64,000 nucleotides of DNA from Sorex araneus (Eukaryota > Chordata > Mammalia > Eulipotyphla > Soricidae), in the NCBI RefSeq assembly GCF_027595985.1, contig NC_073303.1, forward strand, positions 100,412,328 through 100,476,327, written 5' to 3'. The notes below the pieces were generated by a model. That model was not told the origin of the DNA. It did no database searches and worked only from the letters and a program-made list of their open reading frames with translations. This document shows positions 32,586-42,240 of the stretch, piece after piece. The position numbers and the translations under genes are program-made. Each line of letters starts with the position of its first letter. The stretch's first letter is position 1.

Positions 32586-32990
32586 CAGGAAGGAAGGGAG
32601 GAAGGGAGGGAGGAAGGAAGGAAGGGATGGAGGGAGAGAGGAAGGGAGGGAGGAAGGAGGAAGGGATGGAGGAAGTGAAGGAGGAAGGGAAGATGGGAGG
32701 GAGGAATGGAGGAAGGGAGGAGGAAAGGGAGGGGGAGAGAGGAATGGGAGGAGAGGGAGGAGGAGGAAGGAGAGGGAGGGAGAGGAGAGGGAGGGAGTGG
32801 GATGGGGGAAAGGAAGGGAAGAGAAGGGAGGAAGAGAGGAAGGGAGGGAAGGAGAGAGGGAGGGAGAGGGGGAAAGGAAGAGAAGGGAGGAAGAGAGGAA
32901 GGGAGGGAAGAAGAGAGGAGAAGAAGGCGAGAAAGAAGGGACGGGAGGGAGAGAGGAAGGTAGGAAATTGGGAGAAAGGGAGGAATGGAG
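32586..32990 (+). repeat. GGAA/GGGA polypurine tract (about 405 bases)
   Basis: Almost uninterrupted purines on the plus strand in irregular GGAA, GGGA and GAGA units. All long open frames here (Glu/Arg/Gly or Ser/Pro/Leu rich) are artefacts of it. Confidence 0.98.
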
Positions 32991-33178
32991 GACCTAGTCG
33001 CATCAGCTCTGGGGCGGCACTCACCCTCCTAGATAAGTCAGCAGCTTCCCCAGGGCTCAGCCTACCTGGCACACTGGGTCTCAGCAGAAGGTCACTCAGG
33101 ATGCGTGAACTCCGGGCAACCCTTTAGCAGTCAAGGTGCTCCATCGTACAAATGTGAGAGACTTTGGATCTGGGAGGG

Positions 33179-33211
33179 ATCGCTTCTCAACTTTTTGGCT
33201 AAGATCAAGTG
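33179..33211 (+). pseudogene. U2 snRNA 5'-end pseudogene fragment
   Basis: atcgcttctcaactttttgg followed by ctaagatcaagtg matches the first 33 bases of U2 snRNA with about 3 differences (U2 has ggcctttt where this has aactttt). It stops before tagtatctgttc, so the branch-point-binding region is absent and it cannot be functional. A following ggattt could come from a later part of U2 joined by an internal deletion, which is speculative. Confidence 0.8.
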
Positions 33212-33401
33212 GATTTGGGGGGAAGGTTCCCCTGGAGTACCTAAGCTTCCTTACATATATCAGGTGGTTAATACCTGCCTCTGGAGATGAGGGCTGGGAA
33301 TGGGGTTCCGTGGGAGAGTGCCTTCTGCAAATGGGGCCCAGAGTCCTCCAGAGCCCTGCAGGTTATGCCCTCCCCCCAAGAATAATAACAGAAAGCAAAG
33401 G

Positions 33402-33530
33402 ATGGGAGTATATACTTTGCATGGGACAGACCTGCAGTCAACCCCCAGGACTGCATGATCCCCTGAGCACCAGCAGGACTGAGCCAGAAATAGCCTCTGA
33501 GCACTGCTAGGTGTAGCCATGAACAAAAAG
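33402..33530 (+). mobile_element. SOR-A SINE, old
   Basis: 'gcatgatcccctgagcacca' and 'ctctgagcactgctaggtgt' with a short AAAAAGG end. The head is degraded. Confidence 0.75.
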
Positions 33531-33704
33531 GATCAATGGAGAAACCACACCAGGTGGATTAACCCAAAAGTTTAGCTCAGGGAAATCATTCCTTTCTTTT
33601 CTCTTCTGGTTTTGAGTACAACCTCCTCCTGGTTGAAAAACTCACCTCTTCCAAGTCTAATACTACCAAAGGGTGATGGAGAAAAATGTTTGGATTTTCA
33701 GAAG

Positions 33705-33815
33705 AAAGCTCTGGAGTCGGGTCCTTGCTCTGGTGCTCATTCTCTTCGTAAGGCCCTGCTTACAGTACTCTACTTGTCTCGGCCTCAGTGAGCAGACCAG
33801 GAAAGGGGAGCCATG
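33705..33815 (+). mobile_element. MIR SINE fragment
   Basis: 'agctctggagtcgggtcctt' and 'tgtctcggcctcagtgagca' fit the MIR 5' and core portion. Confidence 0.55.
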
Positions 33816-34713
33816 AGTAATGCTGCGTTCACATCAGGCTCTGGAGTTTGCGAGTAAACCAATGCAGGGGAAGTGCTTTATCAACCAGAAAACTCCAAAT
33901 AATGTTTTAGCAAAGCAGGGGGCCTCTGTTTCATGCCTTGGGACCATCTCTCCCACGGTTCTAACAGGGAACGGTGCTGAGCTGGAATTCTGGGAGGAAA
34001 TGCCCCTAACACTGCCTCCAAGGCAAGAGGTGCTTGTCCCAGATTTGCAGCAAATTACTTTCTGACATAGTACAAAGAATCTGGGGCTGGTGAGATCCAG
34101 GACGTTCAGAGGCGAGAAGGGGAGTGTGGGGGTGAGGGGGTTCATCCTCCTGGCTGGTGTCTAAAGAGCCTCGTGCCCTCCTTGGAAGTCCCTGCCTGTT
34201 TGCTCTGTGCTCCTGCCTTCAGCCTCTTCCTGCCTTCTCCCTGGGGTTATATTAGGTGAGGGTGGTTATAGAACCCGCCTGCTGACTGAGAGGGAGAAGA
34301 CAAGAGACAACTCCTGGGAGAAGCTGCCAGCCCGAGCAGCTGCCCCCCGAGGCCCGGAACGCCCAGGGTTCAATGGAAAGCGCCCCACTTCCTCCCCCAA
34401 CCGCTGAGCAAACAGGAGGATGGCAGGTGCCTGGGGGCGACCAGCCAAGCAGGGCTCTGCCCGCTGCTCGCTCCGCCTCCTGCCTCGTGGCCAACTTTGC
34501 GTCGAGGCCTAGTGACCTGCCTGGCACTGCGTCTCCCGGCTGAGCTGGCAGGCAGGATGACGGGCAGGTCATGGCTGGAAGGGGGCCCTCTCTCCCCACT
34601 GTCAGGTAGGATGTCTGAAAAGCAGAGTCCGGCAGAGGTGGGCCGCAGGGCCGTGGTCCGTGGGGCACCATTTAAGGAGCTCAGGTAGAAACCAAGACAT
34701 GGTGGCTTGCCCT
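33816..34713. other. single-copy DNA
   Basis: No repeat recognised. GC-rich toward 34.3-34.55 kb. The 132- and 139-codon minus frames have no domain. Confidence 0.4.
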
Positions 34714-34868
34714 GGGGAAATAAATCGCTGCATTTCTGCCAGGCCCTGGGAATCCCAAAGGAGCTCAACCGGTCTCACCCAGGGGTGCTGGGGCACTTGG
34801 GGCCACAGCGTATGTGATCCTGACAAGTCAGTTCTCTGCTGGAAGAATTTCTTTGGGGAAGGGCGAAG
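34714..34868 (+). repeat. local direct duplication, copy 1
   Basis: About 155 bases from ggggaaataaatcg to ggggaagggcgaag, repeated at 35354-35506 at roughly 87% identity by eye. Sharp edges on both sides. Confidence 0.95.
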
Positions 34869-34986
34869 GGTTTGGCCTAGGGTCCCTGTTGAGGGGCTGG
34901 ACACAGAAATCTCATCTGCTCCTTTCTAAGCTGTGTCTGCTGTTGATTCCCTCCCTTTCCAGTCACACAGGCTGCCTTGGGGTGTG

Positions 34987-35012
34987 GCGACAAAGCGACA
35001 AAGCGACAAAGC
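34987..35012 (+). repeat. (GCGACAAA)3 tandem repeat
   Basis: Three perfect 8-base units plus gc, lying between the two copies of the 155-base duplication. Confidence 0.95.
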
Positions 35013-35353
35013 ACTCAGTGGAGTGGACCTTAGCCTGCAACTCCCCATCGAGGACTAAGAGCTTCTCTACTTTCCAACAGGCACATGTTCATTCATTCAC
35101 TCTCTGCATCTCATCACACACAGACACATGCCCACTAATGCACATGCAGCAAACGCCTCCTCAGCTGGTAGTAAAACCGAGTGATGTGGGTGGGGGAGGG
35201 CGGAATTGTAGTGAGCTCAGCCAATTAGACAAGTCCTAGCTCAGAGAGCCAACAACTGGCAGCCTGGTTCACAGGAAGGTCATCTGATTGATACGGGATC
35301 AGCTGGATCATCCCACCAGGATTTGACGTGCTGTACAATGTGTGTAGTGCTAA

Positions 35354-35506
35354 GGGGAAATAAATCACCGCATTTCTGTCAGGCTCTGGGAATCCCAAGA
35401 GCTCAACCAGTCTCACCCAGGGGTGCTGGGGAACTCGGGGCCACGGCGTAAGTGATCCTTACAAGTCAGTACTTGGTTGGAGGAATTTCCTTGGGGAAGG
35501 GTGAAG
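35354..35506 (+). repeat. local direct duplication, copy 2
   Basis: Partner of 34714-34868, one base shorter at 'cccaa(ag)gagctcaacc'. It contains ggcgtaagt, which resembles a 5' splice site; copy 1 has agcgtatgt there. Confidence 0.95.
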
Positions 35507-35765
35507 ACTCCATGCAGGAGTCAAGTCAGCAAATTGTTGTTCTGATGTTCCTCTTCTCCCCAGCACTGTCCCACTACCTCACATCAAAACCTTAGTGGCA
35601 GAAACCCCCAGTGTCCAAGTGACTGGGTGCCCTTAGCTGGACTCACTCAAAGGCCAGGAACTGACTGCGGGTCACTGGGTTCAGGCTGGTTTTCAACCAG
35701 GATGATGCATGTTCTTTGGTGTTGTTTTTTGCCACTCTTGTCCTCCTGGGGTAAGAAAGCTAGAC

Positions 35766-36180
35766 TGAGAGTATCACTCAAGGACAGTAGAGACAACGGC
35801 CAGGAGGACTGCTCTCCAGGTTGGAAACCTACCTCATGTGCTGGGGGAGAAGGCAGTTGGGATAGAGGAGGGACCAATAAGTCAAAAATGTTGGAGGGAT
35901 CACTAGGGATGGGAGAGGTGTGCTGAAAGTAGACTAAGGACCAAACATGATGGCCTCTCAGTATCTGCATTGCAAACCATAATGCCCCAAAGTAGAGAGA
36001 GAGTAAGAAGAAAAGTGACCGCCACAGAGACAGGGAGTGGAGTGGGGTGGGGGTGGCGGGAGGCATATTGGGGACATTGGTGGTGGAAAATGTGCACTGG
36101 TGGAGGGATGGGTGTTTGATCATTGTGTGACAGAAACTCAATCATGAAAGCTGATTGTAACTGTATCTCACAGTGATTCG
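35766..36180 (+). mobile_element. L1 3' UTR, 5'-truncated
   Basis: 'gacagtagagacaacggcca', 'aaaccataatgccccaaagt' and 'ggtggagggatgggtgtttg', ending 'ctcacagtgattcgatgaaa'. Directly continuous with the AAAG tract. Confidence 0.9.
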
Positions 36181-36184
36181 ATGA

Positions 36185-36244
<60 letters not shown>

Positions 36245-36417
36245 GGAAGGAAGGAAGGAAGGAAGGAAGGAAGGAAGGAAGGAAGGAAGGAAGGAAGGAA
36301 GGAAGGAAGGAAGGAAGGAAGGAAGGAAGGAGGGAAGGAAGGAAGGAGGAAGGAGGGAGGGAGGGAGGAAGGAGAGAGGGAGGAGGGACAGAAGGAAGGA
36401 GGGAAGGAAGGAAGGAA

Positions 36418-36459
<42 letters not shown>

Positions 36460-36950
36460 GGAAGGAAGGAAGGAAGGAAGGAAGGAAGGAAGGAAGGAAG
36501 GAAGGAAGGAGGGAAGGAAGGAAGGAGGAAGGAGGGAGGGAGGGAGGAAGGAGAGAGGGAGGAGGGACAGAAGGAAGGAGGGAAGGAAGGAAGGAGGAGG
36601 GAAGGAAGGAAGGAAGGAAGGAAGGAAGGAAGGAAGGAAGGAAGGAAGGAAGGGAGGGAGGGAGGAAGGGAGGGAGAGAAGAGAGGGAGGGAGGGAGGGA
36701 GGGAAGGAAGGAAGGAAGGAAGGAAGGAAGGAAGGAAGGAAGGAAGGAAGGAAGGAAGGAAGGAAGGAAGGAAGGAAGGGAAAAAGGAAGGAAGAAAGGA
36801 AGGGAGGGAGGGAGGGAGGGAGAGGAGGGAGGGAGAGAGGGAGAGGGAGGGAGGGAGGGAAGGAAGGAAGGAAGGAAGGAAGGAAGGAAGGAAGGAAGGA
36901 AGGAAGGAAGGAAGGAAGGAAGGAAGGAAGGAAGGAAGGAAGGAAGGAAG
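36181..36950 (+). repeat. AAAG/AAGG/GGGA polypurine array (770 bases)
   Basis: Starts as (GAAA)n at the L1 tail, shifts to (GGAA)n, and includes G-rich blocks. A block of about 90 bases at 36328-36420 recurs at 36504-36596, showing a duplication of about 176 bases. G runs at 36685-36703 fit a quadruplex. Frames of 288-295 codons across it are not genes. Confidence 0.98.
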
Positions 36951-37824
36951 CTTGCTTCTCTGGAGTTTGCTTACTTGGGGGAAGGCAAAGCCCAACAGTG
37001 TAAACAGAAACACTCCTTTAAAGCTCAGCGTGCAATATGGCTGCTGAGGCTCCACTGCACAAGGCAGGAGGAAGACTGCGTGCGTCTTAGAGACACAGGG
37101 TGGTGGAGCGCGGGGCCTTCCCTACTCCCCAGAGTGCCACACTGACCTTCGAGAGGGAGGTGCGTACCACTGTGTGACTTATACCAAGCTACCAAGCCCA
37201 ACCCCCCGGACCTCTGCTGCTTTAACCGGGGCTTCCAGGAGAGCTGCTTTCTCCAGCACCAATACAGTCAGCCTGTTGCTGCAAGGGGCCTTCCCCAGGG
37301 AGTACTTCAGTGCCTCTCAGATATCGGGGGTGGGGCGCTTAGTGAGTGCAGGGAAATACCTACCTGCCCCAAGACTGGACTGGCCTTGTCAGCTGGGAGC
37401 ACACTCAGGCTCTGATCATCAGGTGTTCTGCCTCCCCCCAAAGAGAAGGAGTTCAAACAGCAGTGAATTCAGGGGGGAGCTACCACCATTCCACTTGGGA
37501 AAGTAAGCATAAATTAAGTAGTTCCCCTGGAAAGGAATGCAATCCTCTCTGTATTCCCAAGCTTCATACATCTGGGATAAAGGCCAAGCAAAGCCTGCGT
37601 GCTAAATGAGCTACCCCCTGGCCCTCCCACCCCAAACTGCCCTCATTCTACGGGGGTGGGACAATGAGGAGCGCTTGCAACCGCACAGGAGCCACAGCTC
37701 CACTGCCTCTGCTAGGTTGAGACCAGAAAGAAAAGACCAGACAGGGGTCTGACCTGATACCCAAATTCTGAGTCAGTGGTTAGGACCGGGATGCAGGGGC
37801 TGCTATAGAAAGGCCTGCAGCTGG
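36951..37824. other. single-copy DNA
   Basis: Nothing recognised. Confidence 0.45.
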
Positions 37825-37972
37825 GGCCGGAGAGATAATACAGTGACAGGGCTCTGGTCTTGCACGTGACCAACTTGTGATCGATCCCCAGCATCCCGTA
37901 TGACCCCTTGATCACAGAGGCAGGAATAAGCCCTGAGCATCACAAGGATTCTCGGATCCCAGTTTTGGCCCA
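37825..37972 (+). mobile_element. SOR-A SINE, old
   Basis: 'ggggccggagagataataca', 'gtgatcgatccccagcatcc' and 'aggaataagccctgagcatc'. Confidence 0.82.
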
Positions 37973-38432
37973 TGCCTTTAACTCCACCTGAAGGAATGCA
38001 GCCAGCCAATGACGAGGCGCCCCACTGACCAGGCATGCCCCAGGCTAGAAAGCACTCACATTCTCACCAGGAAATGGAGAGAAACCGATGCCTGTACACG
38101 GCCACACGCAGAGGCAGCCACGGACGAAGGGAGGGCGGCAGTGCAAGCAGCTAACCCGCACTTCCCACTTCTCACACGGGCATCATGTTCGGCTCTGAGA
38201 GCACATGACCGCGTCCATGCCTTGCCATAATTGTGTGAAAGTAAGGGGCAGAGGCGGTCAAACACCCCCAACCCCAGAGCGAGTGAGCCATGGAATGCAG
38301 GGGTGCCGGCGGATGCCCTGAGCACAGGTCCCAAGCTCTCACCACTGGCTTCTACAGAGACAAAATCACTCACTCTGCCAAGGGATTGAGTAACAAGACG
38401 TCAGGGACTCGAGCTGACCCTGAAGCACCTTA
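37973..38432. other. single-copy DNA
   Basis: Nothing recognised. Confidence 0.45.
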
Positions 38433-38570
38433 TAAAGGAGAGAAGACAATACAGTGGGTAGGGCGCTTGCCTTGCATGTAGTTGGCCTATGCTCAATCCC
38501 CAGCACTACAGAGGGTCCCCCAAGCACTGTCAGAGGATAGTCCAAAAACCAAAACCCAAGCAAACAAAAT
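38433..38570 (+). mobile_element. SOR-A SINE, old, 3' shortened
   Basis: 'gagaagacaatacagtgggt', 'agggcgcttgccttgcatgt' and 'tccccagcactacagagggt'. Ends in an A/C-rich tail. Confidence 0.82.
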
Positions 38571-38669
38571 TTTGTGTGTGTGTGTGTTTTCTTTGTATGC
38601 CTAGCATCTTACAGCAAGGGAACTCTAAGCAAGATCAGTATTTTCTGGGTTTTGTTGTTTGGTTGGTTA

Positions 38670-38823
38670 GTGGTGCTATGGGGGTAGTTTGGACCATACC
38701 TGGCAGTGCCCAGAAGTTATTTCTGGCTTAACTCTCAGGAATGACCCCTGGCAGAACTCAGGGGACCCTATGTGATGCCAGGGATTGAATCAGAATAAGT
38801 TATGTTACACTTCCTCTGGCCCT
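38670..38823 (-). mobile_element. SOR-A SINE, old
   Basis: 'aggaatgacccctggcagaa', 'ctcaggggaccctatgtgat' and 'cacttcctctggccctg' mark the inverted body and head. The A-box region is damaged. Confidence 0.72.
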
Positions 38824-38965
38824 GTCTTGCCTTTTAGTGGAAAAGGACACAGCCATTTTATTATATATATATTTTTGTCTTCTTCTTCTGCCAGCTTCCT
38901 GTTCACTTTCTATTCACTTTCTGTCCAGCCACAATCCAAGGATGCAGCCACTGCCTCCCCCCCCC

Positions 38966-38976
<11 letters not shown>

Positions 38977-39034
<58 letters not shown>
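38977..39034. repeat. (GA)n microsatellite
   Basis: About 29 GA units preceded by C10 (ACACAC). Confidence 0.97.
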
Positions 39035-39035
<1 letters not shown>

Positions 39036-39691
39036 ACCTACTATGTGCATCCAGGCCTGGAACAAAATTGCTGGGAATAGAAAGGAAAAAGCCCCCAGAG
39101 AGGTTAAGAAATGAGCCTGCAGATGCACAGCTGACGCAGGGCTCAGCCCTGCCGCTCACTTCAGTCTTTAGTGTCTGGTCTCCTCCGAAATGTGATTCAC
39201 ACTCCTATGTCAAGGCTCTTGGGGACTCAAAGAAAATGTTGACACCCAGGCTGGAAAAATGTGATGACCATGTGGAGTGGAGGGAACGGAACTTCCTGTG
39301 CAGTTATTAAAAGTCATGAAGGGGGTGGGGTGGGACTGGGAATAGGAAATACGCTGCTTCCCAGCAGAGGGGGCATTTGGGAGCCAAGGATCTGCTATGT
39401 TCTCGAAGGCACATTCCAGGGCAGGGTCAGGCCGCAGCAGCCGTCCAGGCTCAGGGCCACCCCGAGGTTCCCCGGGCTGGGTTTGCTATGCGCCTTGCTT
39501 CTGTGGATGGGCTTGGGCCCCCAGCCAGCAGCAGGCTGGGACAGACGCTCTGGAGCTCCTCAGGATGAACGATGGAAAGATGTGCTGTTTCCCTGTCTAC
39601 CCACGCTCCTCAGCCTGGAACAGCAGTCGAAGGGGGAAAAAAAACACCAAAAACCAAAAACCAAGGAATTTTTGGCTAATAACTCACCCAC
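39035..39691. other. single-copy DNA
   Basis: Nothing recognised. The 150-codon frame 39261-39713 has no domain. Confidence 0.45.
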
Positions 39692-40066
39692 AGGGGCTAG
39701 AAAGATAGGTTAGAGGAAAAAGTGAGTGCCTTGCATGCGGTTGACCTGAGTTCCGTCTCCGGCACCCCACATGGTACACCAAACCCCACCAGGAGTGGTA
39801 CTTGAGCACAGAGACAAGACTAAGTCTTTTTTTATTTTTTCCTGCTTTTTGGGTCACAACCGGCGATGCACAGAGGTTACTCCTGGCTTTGCACTCGGGA
39901 ATTCCTGTCGGTGCTTGGGGGAACCATATGGGATGCTAGGAATCGAACCTGGGTTGGCCGCATATAAGGCAAACGCCCTACGCGCTGTGCTATTGCTCCA
40001 GCCCGACAAGACTGAGTCTTGATTGCTGCTGGGCTGTACCCACCCCCAAACCTAACGTTTCATTAA
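39692..40066 (+). mobile_element. SOR-A SINE, old, split by a younger SOR-A
   Basis: Left part 39692-39828 (ggggctagaaagataggtta ... gagcacagagacaagac). The right part from 40005 resumes at the duplicated target and continues 'gattgctgctgggctgtacc'. Confidence 0.8.
39829..40004 (-). mobile_element. SOR-A SINE nested in older SOR-A
   Basis: Target duplication gacaagactaagtctt (39813-39828) and gacaagactgagtctt (40005-40020), 15/16. T-rich tail side; complete head at 40.0 kb. Confidence 0.97.
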
Positions 40067-40118
40067 AAAAGAAAAGAAAAGACCCAAAACAAACTCACAC
40101 ATGGAAATCCCACAGATG

Positions 40119-40297
40119 GGCTGGAGCGACAGCACAGCGGGTAGGGTATTTGCTTTGTATGCGGCTGACCCGGGTTCAATTCCCAGCATCCCATATGGTC
40201 CCCTGAGCACCACCAGGAGTAATTTCTGAGTGCATGAGCCAGGAATGACCCCTGAGCATCTCTGGGTGTGATCCAGAAAGAAAAAAGGAAAGAAAAA
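40119..40297 (+). mobile_element. SOR-A SINE with TSD
   Basis: Flanks aaatcccacaga at 40106-40117 and again after the (A/G)-rich tail near 40299-40310. B box gggttcaattcc, body close to consensus. Confidence 0.95.
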
Positions 40298-40603
40298 AAA
40301 ATCCCACAGACTGAGAAATAAATACTATCTTAAGGAACTATCATCCTTTCTACCACTAGCAAGTGGACTCTGGGGGCATTGCTGGTGGGAGACAGAAGTA
40401 GTGAGTGTGTGGAGGGAGAAGGGAGAGTACGGGGGCGCTTCCTGCAGGGAGAAGGGCATCCTCTCACTCAGAGGCTTGCCAGCCGGCACCTGCTCCTGTT
40501 CCTCAGAGGACAGATGAGAAGGGAAGCACCCTTGCCCCATCCCTGTGTGAGGATGGAGGACCCCACCAGCCAGCCCCGAACGCAGGAAGGGGGACTGCAG
40601 AGA
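40298..40603. other. single-copy DNA
   Basis: Nothing recognised. Confidence 0.4.
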
Positions 40604-40918
40604 GGGCACAGGGGGAAAGGCGGGAGCCTCGCACGCAGCCGGCTGGTTCGAATCCCACCACCAGCAGATAGGAGTGATACTAGCACAGAGCAGTGAATTG
40701 TCCCTGAGCCACTTGGTTTCCCCTCCCCCCACACACACCAGAGACAGGAGGGACTGGGCAGAGGACTCAAAGGAAGCATGTGTGCCTGGCACAAAGCCAA
40801 AAGTCCGATCCCCAGGATGGTGTGGTGTAGTCCTGAGCACCCGTGGGTGCAGCCTTGAAGGCCCCAGCACCATTGGTTCTGAGCAGCACTGCAGCCTGTG
40901 TCCCCCCTGAACACTGTT
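40604..40918 (+). mobile_element. SOR-C ancient SINE
   Basis: 'gcctcgcacgcagccggctg' plus 'ggttcgaatcccacca' (B box), a C-rich middle, and 'gcccagcaccattggttct'-type end at about 40860-40880. Probably two overlapping old copies. Confidence 0.5.
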
Positions 40919-40939
40919 TGAAAGACATCACCAAAAAAT

Positions 40940-41175
40940 AAGCACTGTAGCACTGTCCTCCCATTGTTCATCGATTTGCTCAAGCGGGCACCAGTAATGT
41001 CCCCATTGTGAGACTTGTTACTGTTTCTGGCATATCGAATATGCCATGGGGAGCTTGCCAGGCTCTGCCTTGCGGGCGGGATACTCTTGGTAGCTTGCCA
41101 GGCTCTCCGAGAGGGACGGAGGAATTGAATCCGGGTTGGCTGCGTGCAAGGCAAACGCCCTACCCGCTGTGCTAT
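40940..41175 (-). mobile_element. SOR-R SINE
   Basis: Inverted; head ends at gctgtgctatt, so the outer ggggctggagcg is lost. Tail repeat actgtagcactgtcc. Confidence 0.94.
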
Positions 41176-41354
41176 TAAATAATGATAGGCAGTAAATTTG
41201 AAAAAAAAAAAAAAAAAAGCAAGAATCAACCATGGTAGCAAGGCTAATACAAATGCCATACAACCATATTGGGGTACTGGAGGGTTGTTTACCCTCTGAT
41301 GAGGGGGACAAAATGTAGGTATGGAAGAATATTGTATAGCTCGGGGCACACAGT
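41176..41354. other. A run and unassigned DNA
   Basis: A18 at 41201-41218, then sequence not recognised; possibly an old LINE 3' end. Confidence 0.35.
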
Positions 41355-41535
41355 ATCCGAGCCTCCAAAATCAAGCTGTCTGGGCCCTATTACCAACTTG
41401 CTGTGCCACATTGGGTAGATCACTTAACATCTCTGTACCCCTTTCTTTATGAAACTCAAGAAGGAATCGTCCCAACCTCAAAGCGTTGTGGCAAGGCTTA
41501 TCTGACCAGCCCATAGTGAGAGACATGTTAGTTAT
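41355..41535 (+). mobile_element. MIR SINE
   Basis: 'gctgtgccacattgggtaga', 'tcacttaacatctctgtacc' and 'caaagcgttgtggcaaggct' follow MIR order. Confidence 0.75.
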
Positions 41536-41727
41536 TCTTACCAAATTGGTGAAGGTAAAACTATTATAAACAATAAAAAATTATTGACCCCTATTTGGAC
41601 CCTCTTCAAACTTACAAGCAGTCGCTCCATACAAAAATGCATGTGTCATGGGAAAAATGTGCTAAAGAATACTTCTGAGATGTTTCCAAATCTTACATGC
41701 AGCCATTTAAAATGCTGCAAACAGTCT

Positions 41728-41822
41728 GGGAATGTGACTCAGTGGCTCAATGGTAGAATGTAAGCTTTGCTTGTGTGAAACTCTGGGTTTGATTCCTGGC
41801 ACTGCAAAATAATAATAATAAC
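41728..41822 (+). mobile_element. ID-like tRNA-derived SINE
   Basis: A box tggctcaatggtaga, B box gggtttgattcct, tail (AAT)n at 41806-41822. The A box differs in type from the SOR head (tRNA-Ala-like pattern). Confidence 0.6.
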
Positions 41823-41845
41823 AACATCAACAACAATAACAACAA

Positions 41846-42090
41846 CTGTCACTGTCACTGTCATCCCGTTGCTCATCGATTTGTTCGAGCGGGCACCAGT
41901 AACGTCTCTCATTGAGACTTATTGTTACTGTTTTTGGCATATCCAATACACACGGGTAGCTTGCCAGGCTCTGCCGTGCGGGCTCCATACTCTCGGTAGC
42001 TTGCCGGGCTCTCCGAGAGGGGCAGAGGAATTGAACATGGGTTGGCCACGTGAAAGGCAAAAGCCCAACCACTGTGCTATCGCTCTAGCC
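41846..42090 (-). mobile_element. SOR-R SINE, TGACAG-tailed, in (CAA)n
   Basis: Inverted copy with ctgtcactgtcactgtcatc at its 3' end, meaning a 6-base tail unit. Both flanks are (CAA/CAATAA)n, so it landed in or generated a CAA microsatellite. One frame reads RRYWCPLEQIDEQRDDSDSD. Confidence 0.95.
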
Positions 42091-42140
42091 CAACAACAAC
42101 AACAACAATAACAATAATGAAGTACCAAAGGAATCCATTG

Positions 42141-42240
42141 GAAGACCAGGGAGATAGCTCAGAGATCTGGAGCACATGCTCAGCACATGGAAAGCGAGGG
42201 TTCGAGCGCCAGCCATGCATGAGCTCTGAGTGGCACCTCA
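42141..42240 (+). mobile_element. ID-like or SOR-C head
   Basis: 'gggagatagctcagagatct' and 'gagggttcgagcgccagc' are A-box- and B-box-like. Confidence 0.45.

Noticed and set aside
36168-37055. 288- and 295-codon open frames on both strands
   Set aside because: They translate only the AAAG/AAGG polypurine array (Lys/Glu/Gly/Arg or Ser/Phe/Leu/Pro repeats); no start or splice context.
40468-41349. 293-codon minus-strand frame
   Set aside because: It passes through an inverted SOR-R and an old SOR-C; protein is SINE translation (RIQFLRPSRRAWQAT-type), with no domain.
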